A stretch of 64,000 bases of DNA. Origin: Desulfopila aestuarii DSM 18488. Lineage in GTDB: Bacteria > Desulfobacterota > Desulfobulbia > Desulfobulbales > Desulfocapsaceae. The notes beneath the pieces were generated by a model. That model was not told the DNA's origin. It was given only the letters and a program-made list of their open reading frames with translations, and did not search any database. Position numbers and translations under genes: made by a program. The stretch covers positions 87,490 through 151,489 of the forward strand of contig CAMBBS010000005.1 of NCBI GenBank assembly GCA_945863875.1, in the 5' to 3' direction. Positions 27,101-35,054 of this stretch are shown in pieces. Within the stretch, counting starts at the first letter, position 1, and the number at the start of each line of letters is the position of its first letter.

Positions 27101-28477
27101 TTTGGCTATACGAAAACCCGGGAAGAATTTATGCAGAAGGTACGCCACGCCCTCACCGAGATCGAGCTGTTGACCGGCAAGACCTTTGGTTCGCCGGAAT
27201 CCCCCTTGCTGTTGTCGGTACGAAGCGGCGGAGCTATTTCCATGCCGGGGATGATGGCCACGGTGCATAATGTTGGTTTTAACGAAGAAATGATCAACGA
27301 GTTTATTGCCAACAACGGCAATGCCTATCTTGCCTGGGACAATTATCGACGGTTTTTGCAGTCATGGGCGATGATTTCCGGCATCGGCAGGGAAGATTTT
27401 CAGACGCTGATGAACAATGCCAAGGCGAAATATAATGTCACCCTGAAGCGGCATTTTTCATCGGAACAGATGAAGGAGCTGGCCCTTTCCTACCAGCGTC
27501 TGATCAGGCAACGGGGACATGGTATTCCCGACGATCCCTGGCTGCAGTTGATGAATGCCATCCAGCTGGTCCTCGATTCCTGGGAAACCCAGAAGGCGGT
27601 GGAGTATCGGAAAATCATGGATGTGTCGGATTCCTGGGGGACAGCGGTGATTGTTCAGGCGATGGTGTTTGGCAACAAGAGTGTCAACGCCGGGGCCGGC
27701 GTCGTCTTTACCGCGCATCCCTACCGCAAGGTGCAGCGGGTGGCGCTCTGGGGAGATTACGCCTACGGCGATCAGGGGGAAGATATCGTTTCCGGTCTGG
27801 TATCCAGCTGTGCCGTTTCCGTTGAACAGGCCAAGCTTGATGGTCGACCGGTGGACGAGACGATGGAGGTGCGTTTTCCAAAAATCTATTCGAAATTATT
27901 GGAGATATCCCGGGAGCTTGTTTATGACAAGCGCTGGAATCCCCAGGAAATCGAGTTTACCTTCGAGGGACCGGAACCCGATGAGCTCTACCTCCTGCAG
28001 ACGCGGGATATGATTACCATCAAGAAAAAAGAGCATCTTAATGTCTTTGTCGAAAGTGCGGAGCTGGCAACCGCCCACCTTGGGAAAGGTGTTGGTGTCT
28101 CGGGATCGGCGCTGTCCGGCAGGGCGGTGTTCACGGAAGAAAACATTCGTCAACTGAGAAAATCCGACCCCGGTACCCCGCTCATTCTCATCAGACAGGA
28201 CACCGTGCCGGAGGATATCAAGGTGGTCAGCGAGGCCGACGGCCTTCTCACCTCTCGCGGCGGACAGACCTCCCACGCCTCGGTTGTCGCCGTCCGGCTT
28301 GAGAAGACCTGTGTCGTCGGATGCAGCACTTTGAAGGTGTATGAAGCGGAGCAGTATTGTGTCATTGCCGGCGTACGTATCGGTTTTGGCGATCCGGTGT
28401 CGATCGATGGGCGAAACGGCCAGGTCTTGAACGGCACGCATCCCATTGTTGAAGAATATCACATTCTGCCGATATAG
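24194..28477 (+). CDS. Large PEP/pyruvate-dikinase-like phosphotransferase with unknown N-terminal region
   Basis: The 1427-residue protein has an N-terminal region of about 920 residues, predicted mostly helical, that I do not recognise. From about 925 to 1260 it has the ATP-grasp nucleotide-binding domain of PPDK and PEP synthase ('LGNKGYNLATL', 'LLLSVRSGGAISMPGMMATVHNVG', 'NAGAGVVFTAHP'). From about 1290 comes the swivelling phospho-histidine domain with 'LTSRGGQTSHASVVA', His1361 being the phosphorylated residue. The C-terminal PEP/pyruvate TIM barrel of true PPDK is absent: the chain ends about 65 residues after this His. Like rifampin phosphotransferase or glucan dikinase, it may move phosphate from ATP to another acceptor. 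Acceptor unknown; nearby glgA makes glucan a possibility only. Confidence 0.8.
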   Translation: MDMEKKESSAVIESDALKANLLETAGHVDIEQELLVLLEVVDQFKGLHATLEKLLYEVCHPFRNWKIILPQLRSFVLKNFNHYKSHDKGPEAFRLFSRLFMEALKDTKRDGALLSQAVGAIMVWLDKLVHALSRDDLQRFAPELHVVFEQLRSLDKRDRVIMIQIVHGQHPLNKIVRRLLEITGEEERYFDFLPAARLLQTILRRCYDYWLQEDDPLTWFLDRCAIPVTDFHSSQLFHTISHEVMQEHLALLQALPLEQEPMGSVQRMLELPDHIDIVKYYRDMPNKLVEAEEVFLRLEQKGRAFLHYFNENRKLLFLFKIMDTKGLYLIHEETLREINRSLVQLIREQSFEEIEEFLLTTFELLKANVRKYPHTSLQCIQVLGAEVFDRGNSRMVEAFLWGVVRFGFQHASVVGVDENWQPLANPAHLANIRVWLHLIMREPKWCSTLFSALIIHLKLSGTCIKDTDLFQRDITQLLNHPIEPIYNLTKQFAKLMPVFFNEIGSEGELRDVSTELDEIHKRKDVLIHFLRKQGHVESSNLIVDFIQAIILFWKTRDRMLLIPYIPEDVYSQVQTQGEYIDAQFVLSQRFWQEMGIDRVEGILSQNNNRMTAFLDRQKDLPAHEVRRFALLIRMYKLLHKKYNLGFLQLHSEISRAVHDGFPEMELLLSGLDHSDTETCLEALLTALEGLQEIILSEETFEAQEDIYYKRHIAVDIPSVYGRYKERKFDALSLTFRLENLANLYLEKLPETVNLSIITQATFYNIVRCIKLFLRALVIDGITSRRLFTYLALLENSLKVRRFSYTQYLDIFRGMSEGVKDIIYAFYTNIHQNNLSIIIPQIGRENILDKFSNLYDEAETGTTVQRLSEVFLRELISSTFGLQHLDNFILRILQTLENQKDLLDQEKLDLLMTYNPERALSLLHRPNPFTNNLIHLGNKGYNLATLTGDGKRVPPAFVITTEIFRCRDIVFGYTKTREEFMQKVRHALTEIELLTGKTFGSPESPLLLSVRSGGAISMPGMMATVHNVGFNEEMINEFIANNGNAYLAWDNYRRFLQSWAMISGIGREDFQTLMNNAKAKYNVTLKRHFSSEQMKELALSYQRLIRQRGHGIPDDPWLQLMNAIQLVLDSWETQKAVEYRKIMDVSDSWGTAVIVQAMVFGNKSVNAGAGVVFTAHPYRKVQRVALWGDYAYGDQGEDIVSGLVSSCAVSVEQAKLDGRPVDETMEVRFPKIYSKLLEISRELVYDKRWNPQEIEFTFEGPEPDELYLLQTRDMITIKKKEHLNVFVESAELATAHLGKGVGVSGSALSGRAVFTEENIRQLRKSDPGTPLILIRQDTVPEDIKVVSEADGLLTSRGGQTSHASVVAVRLEKTCVVGCSTLKVYEAEQYCVIAGVRIGFGDPVSIDGRNGQVLNGTHPIVEEYHILPI

Positions 28478-28479
28478 CC

Positions 28480-28511
28480 GGTCTCCGCCGCTGCTGGAGG
28501 TCGTTTTTTTT
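28480..28511 (+). terminator. Terminator after the PPDK-like gene
   Basis: GGTCTCC (28480-28486) pairs with GGAGGTC (28496-28502) with two G-U pairs, followed by eight T. It lies just after the stop codon. Confidence 0.75.
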
Positions 28512-28694
28512 GATGCGTTTCTGCCTCTGGAAAGTACAATGGGTAAAGCAGCTGAGGAGATATAGCATGAGAGGAGACGCGGTAAGACATCGATGATGTT
28601 GGCAAAGCCAAACACCAAAGGTTGGTGAGAGGGTCAAGAAACACCACACGGTACCTTGAGAGGAACAGGTTCCATGAAACCAAAGGGGGGATAT

Positions 28695-28928
28695 ATGTCG
28701 GAAAAAAAATATAAAAAAGGGCCAAAACTGTTTTCTCTGGCGAGGAAAAGAGCACTTGTGCTTGATATTCCACAGGAGAAAGGAGTGAAGCTGGCGCAAC
28801 TTATTTGCAGAATTCAGGAAAAAGAAGGCAACACGCCCTGTTTTCGTAAAAGAGAGCTTTGCCAAGAGACAGCCTGCTGCTGGCAGGCTTCCTGTGGGGC
28901 GATAATGGAAGACAAGGTCAGCGAGTAA
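28695..28928 (+). CDS. Small SAP-like protein with a Cys cluster
   Basis: The 77-residue product has a short helical unit 'KGVKLAQLICRIQEKEGN' followed by five cysteines in 'CFRKRELCQETACCWQASC'. This pattern resembles small SAP-domain proteins of Desulfobacterota that end in 'EGNxxCF...C..xxCLWR.DC'. These may bind nucleic acid and a metal, but function is unknown. ATG 28695 follows a G-rich ribosome site; upstream ATGs at 28674 and 28656 are in frame, so up to 13 more residues are possible. Confidence 0.6.
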   Translation: MSEKKYKKGPKLFSLARKRALVLDIPQEKGVKLAQLICRIQEKEGNTPCFRKRELCQETACCWQASCGAIMEDKVSE

Positions 28929-28943
28929 AGCGGAGGTCAGCAG

Positions 28944-29156
28944 TTACCGGCGATTTTCCGGAACGCCAAGCTTTTTTAAAAGGAACTCGAGGGGACAGAA
29001 TTTTGAAAATCCGAACTGAAACAGGTTGAGGCCGACAAAAGCGGTAAAAAAGAGCCAGTAGCTGCTGTGAAAAAACGGGCTTGCCTCAACCCCTAGGGAG
29101 AGGCTGAGAAGAATAAAAAACCCGGCTAGAGCGTGTATCCAGTCTGCAATGATCAT
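28944..29156 (-). CDS. DUF2892 (YgaP-like) membrane protein
   Basis: The 70-residue protein has two membrane helices and the family ending 'GLNLFQFGFSKFCPLEFLLKKLGV'. DUF2892 units often occur with rhodanese or persulfide-handling proteins. It lies 52 bases downstream of the ArsR-type regulator on the same strand, which suggests they form one sulfide/persulfide response unit. Confidence 0.85.
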   Translation of the reverse strand: MIIADWIHALAGFFILLSLSLGVEASPFFHSSYWLFFTAFVGLNLFQFGFSKFCPLEFLLKKLGVPENRR

Positions 29157-29208
29157 GGTGATGTGTCCTGTTGGTTGTCAGGAAGGAAAATGACAAAGAC
29201 ATCCTGTG

Positions 29209-29496
29209 CTAGAAATTCGGGCAAAAGAGTACCCGCATCTTCTGGATAAGTTCCAGGATCCGTTTGTCGGTAATTTTGTTGAAAATGAAATTGGCATCTT
29301 TGCGGTAATCGATGATCCCCTGACCGCGCAGGATATTCAGATGCTGGGAAACGTTGGCATTGGTGGTCTTGACCTGCTCCCTGATCTCGCCGACGGAGAG
29401 TTCCTTGTCCTGGAGCAAGCAGAGAATTTTCAAGCGTATGGGGTGAGACATCGATTTGAGTAACTTTGACATGGCCTCTATCTGTTCGTCGTGCAT
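29209..29496 (-). CDS. ArsR-family regulator with BigR/SqrR-like cysteine pair
   Basis: The 95-residue winged-helix protein has 'HPIRLKILCLLQDKELSVGEI', a recognition helix around 'TTNANVSQHLNILRGQGII' and the wing 'YRKDANFIFNKI'. It has just two cysteines, Cys26 and Cys92, 66 residues apart. BigR and SqrR persulfide sensors have their sensing cysteines (42/108 and 41/107) with the same spacing and the same local context. So it probably releases DNA when a sulfur bridge forms. The metal-binding motif of true ArsR is absent. Neighbour: DUF2892 protein. Confidence 0.85.
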   Translation of the reverse strand: MHDEQIEAMSKLLKSMSHPIRLKILCLLQDKELSVGEIREQVKTTNANVSQHLNILRGQGIIDYRKDANFIFNKITDKRILELIQKMRVLFCPNF

Positions 29497-29763
29497 CTTG
29501 TCTCCCTATGGAAGTATTTCGTTTTTTAATTTAATAGTTGCGCCGAATTTGTAAAGGTATTTTCCTGTCCGGCGCCTTTTTTAATTATAATCAAGGTAAC
29601 TGTCCGAGAAAGAACCTCCCGGGACGCTACAACAATACCGCCCAAGACTGTGGTCGTGCAATATATTTTTTGCGCCGATGGAAGGATACACTTGAATCTC
29701 CCAGGAGAAACGGGTTTATTGGAACAGATTGAAACAACATGTGGTTTTAATAGGGAGAAAATT

Positions 29764-30351
29764 ATGAAAAAGAGCTTGCTGCATCCGGAAAATGTCTGTC
29801 TGCAGATTATTGATGTGCAGCAGAGTCTCATGTCTAAGATCAAGGGAGCGGAGAAGGTCATCGAAACCGTTGCGCTGATGATTAACTGTGCGAAGATCCT
29901 TGGCCTGCCGATTGTCGCCAATACCCAGTACAAGAAGGGGTTGGGACCCTATGTGGCGGCTGTCGAATCGCTGCTTGAAGGTATTGCGTCCATCGACAAG
30001 ACCGAGTTCAATGCAGTTGCCAACAGCGAAACCGCGTCGTTTGTTGATGGACTGCCCGGCAAGGTGGACACCATGATACTGGTCGGTGTCGAGACGCATA
30101 TCTGCATCTATCAGACGGCCATGGGTCTTTTGGCCAAAGGCCTGGACGTCTGGGTTGTGACCGACGGGGTGTCGTCGAGAAGTATCGACGATCACCGGGT
30201 CGGCCTTCGGAGGCTGCAGAGTATGGGGGTCTGTCTCGGATCCTTGGAAATGCTGGTTTACGAATTGCTTGGCAGGGCAGGGAGCCCTGCGTTCAAAAAA
30301 ATACTGCCATTTATTATTGCCCGGGATAAAGAGACTGGAGTCGACATATAA
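29764..30351 (+). CDS. Isochorismatase-family cysteine hydrolase
   Basis: The 195-residue protein has the family triad: Asp in 'QIIDVQQSLM', Lys in 'NTQYKKGLGP' and the nucleophile Cys in 'LVGVETHICIYQTAMGLL'. Such enzymes hydrolyse small amides or related compounds, and the substrate is not evident. ATG 29764 has AGGGAG 8 bases upstream and fits the family start, so the longer frame from 29650 was not used. The gap from 29497 holds no other gene. Confidence 0.88.
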   Translation: MKKSLLHPENVCLQIIDVQQSLMSKIKGAEKVIETVALMINCAKILGLPIVANTQYKKGLGPYVAAVESLLEGIASIDKTEFNAVANSETASFVDGLPGKVDTMILVGVETHICIYQTAMGLLAKGLDVWVVTDGVSSRSIDDHRVGLRRLQSMGVCLGSLEMLVYELLGRAGSPAFKKILPFIIARDKETGVDI

Positions 30352-30413
30352 CCGTCACATCAAACAGATGTGATCAGCAAGATATTCAATTCAATGCGTG
30401 GCACCGGAAACCT

Positions 30414-33062
30414 ATGAAAGGAAATGAAATTCGCAGCAGATTTTTAAACTATTTTAAAGATCAGGAGCACACGGTTGTCGAAAGTTCCTCACTCGTACCC
30501 AAAGACGACCCCACCCTCCTTTTTGTCAATGCCGGAATGGTCCAGTTCAAAACCGTCTTCATGGGAGAGGAAAAAAGAGATTACTTACGGGCGGTTACCA
30601 GCCAGCGCTGCGTCCGGGCGGGGGGCAAACACAATGACCTGGAAAATGTCGGATATACTGCCAGGCACCACACCTTTTTTGAAATGCTCGGAAATTTTTC
30701 CTTTGGCGACTATTTCAAAGAGGAAGCGATAGGTTACGCCTGGGATTTTCTTACGGTTCAGCTTGGCTTGAATCCGCAAAACCTCTGGGTGTCGATCTTT
30801 GAAGATGATGATGAAGCCCAGGAACTCTGGGAGAGGGTCGAGGATCTGCCCAAAGGACGAATCGTCAGAATGGGCGAAAAGGACAACTTCTGGGCCATGG
30901 GCGATACCGGTCCCTGCGGACCCTGTTCGGAAATTCATATAGATCAGGGGGCAGCGGCAGGGTGTGGACGGGCGGACTGTGCTCTAGGCTGCGACTGCGA
31001 CAGGTTTCTTGAGCTGTGGAACCTGGTGTTCATGCAGTTCAATCGTTCCGAGGACGGTACCCTGACCCCCTTACCCAAACCAAGCATCGATACCGGCATG
31101 GGACTGGAGCGGGTGGCCGCAGTTCTGCAGGGCAAACTCAACAATTATGATTCCGATCTTTTCACGCCGATTATCGCAACCATTGAGAATCTCTCGGGGA
31201 AAAAATATAAAGCAGGGAATCAGGACGATACGGCGATGCGGGTCATCGCCGATCACGCCCGGGCGACCACCTTTCTTGTCGCCGACGGTGTCCTGCCGTC
31301 CAATGAAGGACGGGGCTATGTCCTGCGAAGGATCATGCGACGGGCGGTACGTTACGGCAAGTATCTTGGCCTGGAAAAATCTTTTATGGAGGAGGTCACG
31401 ACGGCGGTCGTCCATGAAATGATCGACGCCTATCCGCATCTCGGCGATGCGACCTCTCTGCTCGCCAAGGTTGTCAACAATGAAGAGGAACGTTTCCGGG
31501 AAACCCTGGAAAACGGCCTGGCCTTGCTCGATGAGGAAATTGCCCGACTTGCCCGGGAAAAAGTGTCGACCATTCCAGGCAGTTTTATCTTTAAACTCTA
31601 CGACACCTTTGGCTTTCCCTTTGATATCGTCAGAGATGTCGCCCTGGAGAGAGGTCTCGGCTTCGACGAGGTCGGCTTTGTCGGCGAAATGGAAAACCAG
31701 CGGCAGAAATCGAGGCATTCGCGCAGGGGTGAAGGGGTACGGCTGCTCGGCGAGGGTGTGAAAAGTCTCGCGGCAGAAGACAAAACCGCCGAATTCGTCG
31801 GTTACGATCAATCGTCGGTGCACACCAGAGTTGCCGGTCTGCTCAATATGGCCGGAGAGCGGGTCGCCGTGCTTCACCCAGGCGAGCGTGGTCAATTATT
31901 TGTCGAAAAAACCCCTTTTTATGCGGAGTCAGGCGGCCAGGTCGGGGACAGCGGCGAGGTACTCTGGACCGGTGGCCGGGCAACAGTGAGCGCCACATCG
32001 GTTGAGGGGGAGAAGATAATCCTGCATACGATCGAAATAGAGCAGGGCGAGTTGGCCGAAAAATGCCAGGTGACCTTATCGGTTGAAGGAGATCGGCGCC
32101 AGGCCGTTGCCGCGCATCACTCGTCGACACATCTTCTGCAGGCGGCCTTGAGGCAGGTTCTCGGCGATCATGTCAAGCAGGCGGGTTCTTTGGTCGGTCC
32201 GGACCGGCTGCGTTTTGACTTCACCCATTTTTCGCCGCTGTCACCTGAGGAAATTGAAGCTGTCGAATATCTGGTGAATGAAAAAATCTGGCGAAATTGC
32301 CCGGTGACAACGCAGCTGCTGTCCAAGGAAGATGCCCTGAAGGGCGGGGCCACCGCCCTGTTTGGTGAAAAATATGATGAGAACGTGCGCGTCGTGTCCA
32401 TGGCCGATTTCAGCAAGGAGCTGTGTGGCGGGACCCATGTCCGGGCAACGGGGGAGATCGGCGTCTTTAAAATTCAGTCCGAAGGCGGTATCGCCTCCGG
32501 CGTACGGCGAATCGAGGCCCTGGCCGGACGGGCGGCCTTTGCCGAGATGCAAGCCGTGTATCGGCGTGAGCGCCGGCTCGGCGGCCTGCTGAATACCGGG
32601 AGCCCCGAAGAAATTGTCGCTAAAGTGGAAGGCCTGGTGAAGAATTTGAAGTCCATGGAGAAGCAGGTTGCCGATTTATCCAGACAACTGGCCAGCTCCG
32701 ATCTGGACGCTGTTTTCGATAATGGTGTCACTGTCGACGGTATCAGGGTGATCAGCGCGCAAATACCACTTGATAGTCCGCAGACGCTGCGCGACGTCGG
32801 CGATAAAGTGCGGGAGAGTCTTGGCTCCGGCATCGCGGTTCTCGGTGGAACCATCAACGGTAAAGCAGCTCTTCTGGCCATTGTCAGCAGTGACCTAACC
32901 CCAAGGATCAAGGCGGGGGATCTCGTCAACAAAGTCGCGAAAATAGTCGGCGGAAAAGGCGGTGGACGGCCGGATATGGCCCAGGCCGGAGGACCGATGG
33001 TTGACAAGATAAATGAGGCGATAAAATCGGTGCCTGATGCGGTGAAAAATCTCTTGGCGTAG
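30414..33062 (+). CDS. alaS: Alanyl-tRNA synthetase
   Basis: The 882-residue enzyme has the class II catalytic core at the N-terminus ('NAGMVQFKTVF', 'TGPCGPCSEIH', 'DTGMGLERVAAVLQG'), the editing domain with zinc ligands 'HHSSTHLL' and 'CGGTH', and the C-terminal DHHA1/C-Ala domain ending in 'GKGGGRPDMAQAGG'. The length is normal. A small hairpin TCACATC/GATGTGA (30355-30373) lies before the start; it has no T-run. Confidence 0.97.
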   Translation: MKGNEIRSRFLNYFKDQEHTVVESSSLVPKDDPTLLFVNAGMVQFKTVFMGEEKRDYLRAVTSQRCVRAGGKHNDLENVGYTARHHTFFEMLGNFSFGDYFKEEAIGYAWDFLTVQLGLNPQNLWVSIFEDDDEAQELWERVEDLPKGRIVRMGEKDNFWAMGDTGPCGPCSEIHIDQGAAAGCGRADCALGCDCDRFLELWNLVFMQFNRSEDGTLTPLPKPSIDTGMGLERVAAVLQGKLNNYDSDLFTPIIATIENLSGKKYKAGNQDDTAMRVIADHARATTFLVADGVLPSNEGRGYVLRRIMRRAVRYGKYLGLEKSFMEEVTTAVVHEMIDAYPHLGDATSLLAKVVNNEEERFRETLENGLALLDEEIARLAREKVSTIPGSFIFKLYDTFGFPFDIVRDVALERGLGFDEVGFVGEMENQRQKSRHSRRGEGVRLLGEGVKSLAAEDKTAEFVGYDQSSVHTRVAGLLNMAGERVAVLHPGERGQLFVEKTPFYAESGGQVGDSGEVLWTGGRATVSATSVEGEKIILHTIEIEQGELAEKCQVTLSVEGDRRQAVAAHHSSTHLLQAALRQVLGDHVKQAGSLVGPDRLRFDFTHFSPLSPEEIEAVEYLVNEKIWRNCPVTTQLLSKEDALKGGATALFGEKYDENVRVVSMADFSKELCGGTHVRATGEIGVFKIQSEGGIASGVRRIEALAGRAAFAEMQAVYRRERRLGGLLNTGSPEEIVAKVEGLVKNLKSMEKQVADLSRQLASSDLDAVFDNGVTVDGIRVISAQIPLDSPQTLRDVGDKVRESLGSGIAVLGGTINGKAALLAIVSSDLTPRIKAGDLVNKVAKIVGGKGGGRPDMAQAGGPMVDKINEAIKSVPDAVKNLLA

Positions 33063-33186
33063 CAAAAAAATATCCCTGCCTCACCCGAAATTCCAGCGAA
33101 AAAATAATCAGGGGCAGGGAGCAGGGCGTGTCCTTTTTGTCTCAGCGAGCCTTTCCACCTGACGGAGGACGGGATTTATAAATTAG

Positions 33187-33215
33187 TTGACAGCACGCCA
33201 TATTTACAGTAAGAA
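33187..33215 (+). promoter_or_regulatory. Possible promoter of the second ATP synthase cluster
   Basis: TTGACA (33187-33192) is followed after 17 bases by a poor -10 (TAAGAA, 33210-33215). It lies in the 350-base gap between alaS and atpF', which has no gene. The same gap holds an 8-bp inverted repeat (CCCTGCC.../...GGCAGGG, about 33072-33120) just after alaS, without a T-run. Confidence 0.35.
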
Positions 33216-33412
33216 TTTTTTGCTGGAGTGAATGGTCGTTCATTTTATTTTGGGTGATTTTAGTCCCTGGGAAAATATTCTGTGCAGGGCTGCTCCCCCT
33301 TTACCGGGGTGAGACCATAATTCTGCCGATACGCCTTACCGCGGTCATCATCCATTACCGCAATGGATGTTAATTTTTTTTTCGTTATCTTAGTTAAGCA
33401 GGAGCTACTAAC

Positions 33413-33838
33413 ATGATTACGACAGATATCACTTTGTTTATTCAGGTTGTTAACATGATTGTACTCATGTTTCTCCTCAACGGGGTCCTCTACAAGCCTA
33501 TACGGAAGATCCTGCGGGAGAGATCTGGGAAACTACTCGGAATGCAAGACGAAATCTTGAAATTCGAGAAAAATGCCAAACTTCGCCAGGAAGAAGTCGA
33601 TGCGAAGATGGCGCAGGCTTCCGGCAGGGCAAAAGCTGCTTTGGATTCAGCCCGGGCTGAGGCACAAACGGCTGGTGATGAGAAGCTCGCGGCAATCAAG
33701 GCGGAGGCCGAAGCGGCCAAGGAGTCCAAGCTTGCCGAACTCAAGGCTCAAATCGGCAGTGCACGAACCACATTGCATGCCGATTTGTCAGGGTTTGCAA
33801 CCGATATGGCCAGTAAAATTCTGGGGAGGAGTCTTTAA
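33413..33838 (+). CDS. atpF': ATP synthase F0 subunit b'
   Basis: The 141-residue protein has one N-terminal membrane helix (about 8-28) followed by a long charged coiled coil rich in Ala, Lys and Glu. That is the b-type stator stalk. It is the first of two b-like genes in a row, so a b/b' heterodimer is expected. ATG 33413 follows the ribosome site AGGAG. Confidence 0.88.
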   Translation: MITTDITLFIQVVNMIVLMFLLNGVLYKPIRKILRERSGKLLGMQDEILKFEKNAKLRQEEVDAKMAQASGRAKAALDSARAEAQTAGDEKLAAIKAEAEAAKESKLAELKAQIGSARTTLHADLSGFATDMASKILGRSL

Positions 33839-33840
33839 CA

Positions 33841-34512
33841 ATGAATAGAGTGAAACATATTGCAAGGTTGGCAAGCCTGCTGACAGTAACACTGTGGTTC
33901 GCCCTCTCTTTTGGCCTGGTCTTCGCCTCGGAGCCAGCCGCGCATGCCCCCGCTGCCGATCAGGCGGTGACAGCTGAGGGTGGCCATGGCGCCGAAGCCG
34001 GTGCCCATGCCGTTCCCAACAGCCTTTCCGCAGCCAAGGTAAAAGATCTCGGCTGGCGGGTGGTCAACTTCATCGCCCTGATGATCATTCTGGTGAAATT
34101 TGGCGCCAAACCTATCGGAGCCGGCCTTTCGTCCCGCCGCAAGAAAATAAAGGATGAGATTGAGACCTTGGAGCTGAAAAGGGTTGAAGCGGAAAAATCC
34201 TACAATCAATTCCAGGAAAAACTCGCCACGGTAGAATCGGAAATAGACAAGGTCGTTGAACGGGCCATCGCTCAAGCGGAGGTCGAGAAGACCAAAATTC
34301 TTGAAAAGGCGGAGCAGGGCGCGGCGGATTTAATGCGCTCGGCAGAGATGGCCGTCCAGAATCAAGTCACTGAAGCCCGCCGGACCCTGAAAAATGAAGT
34401 CGCCGAGCAGGCAGCCGTTCTGGCCGAAGAGATCATTGTGAAGAATCTCACTGCAGATGACCAGGTGAAGATCATTGAAACTTACTTAGAGAAAGTGGGG
34501 GCCGTACAGTGA
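33841..34512 (+). CDS. atpF: ATP synthase F0 subunit b
   Basis: The 223-residue protein is longer than usual b subunits. It begins with a signal-like helix (about 8-30), then an Ala/His-rich linker, then a second hydrophobic stretch ('VVNFIALMIILVKFGAKPIG', about 76-95) and a long coiled coil. The extra N-terminal segment, which may be cleaved or span the membrane, occurs in deltaproteobacterial b subunits. It lies 2 bases after b' and overlaps atpH by 4 bases. Confidence 0.9.
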   Translation: MNRVKHIARLASLLTVTLWFALSFGLVFASEPAAHAPAADQAVTAEGGHGAEAGAHAVPNSLSAAKVKDLGWRVVNFIALMIILVKFGAKPIGAGLSSRRKKIKDEIETLELKRVEAEKSYNQFQEKLATVESEIDKVVERAIAQAEVEKTKILEKAEQGAADLMRSAEMAVQNQVTEARRTLKNEVAEQAAVLAEEIIVKNLTADDQVKIIETYLEKVGAVQ

Positions 34513-35054
34513 AACAGACAATCCTCGCAAAAAGATACGCCAAGGCAATTTTTACCGTAGGCCAGGAACAGAAAAAATACGAAGCGTATAATGAAGTTCT
34601 CCAGGGACTCGCCGGGTTGTATTCGACGCATCCGGAGGTCATTGACGCTCTGACGAATCCTCTCTACCCTATGGATGTCAAAGAGAAAGTGATGAAAGGA
34701 ATCGTTGGCTCCATGAAAGTTGACAAGATCATGGGCAACTTTCTGAACCTTCTCGTGCAAAAAAAACGCGCCGTAATATTGCCGGAAATAGCCGTTGCCT
34801 ATCAGACCATGGTGGATGAGGCGAAAAACATCAGTCATGGCAATGTTGTTTCAGCAATCGAGCTGAGTGATCAGTTAAAAGGAAATGTGCAGAAAATTTT
34901 AGAAAAGTTAACTGGCAAGAAAGTTGAACTCACAACCAGTGTCGATCCATCCATTATCGGCGGCATTATTGCCCAGGTTGGTGATCTGGTTTTGGACGGG
35001 AGTATAAAAACCCAGCTTGCAGGTTTAAAAGATTCCATTAAGGGGAGAGAATAG
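34509..35054 (+). CDS. atpH: ATP synthase F1 subunit delta
   Basis: The 181-residue protein has 'ILAKRYAKAIF' at the start and 'DPSIIGGIIAQVGDLVLDGSIKTQLAGL' at the end, both typical of the OSCP/delta subunit that joins the b stalk to the top of F1. The start is GTG 34509, overlapping atpF (GTGA). Confidence 0.94.
   Translation: MKQTILAKRYAKAIFTVGQEQKKYEAYNEVLQGLAGLYSTHPEVIDALTNPLYPMDVKEKVMKGIVGSMKVDKIMGNFLNLLVQKKRAVILPEIAVAYQTMVDEAKNISHGNVVSAIELSDQLKGNVQKILEKLTGKKVELTTSVDPSIIGGIIAQVGDLVLDGSIKTQLAGLKDSIKGRE

Noticed and set aside
24707..27268. Two long antisense open frames (356 and 495 codons) under the PPDK-like gene
   Set aside because: They are shadows in frame with the codon bias of the plus-strand gene; products look low in known motifs and the sense gene has clear domains.
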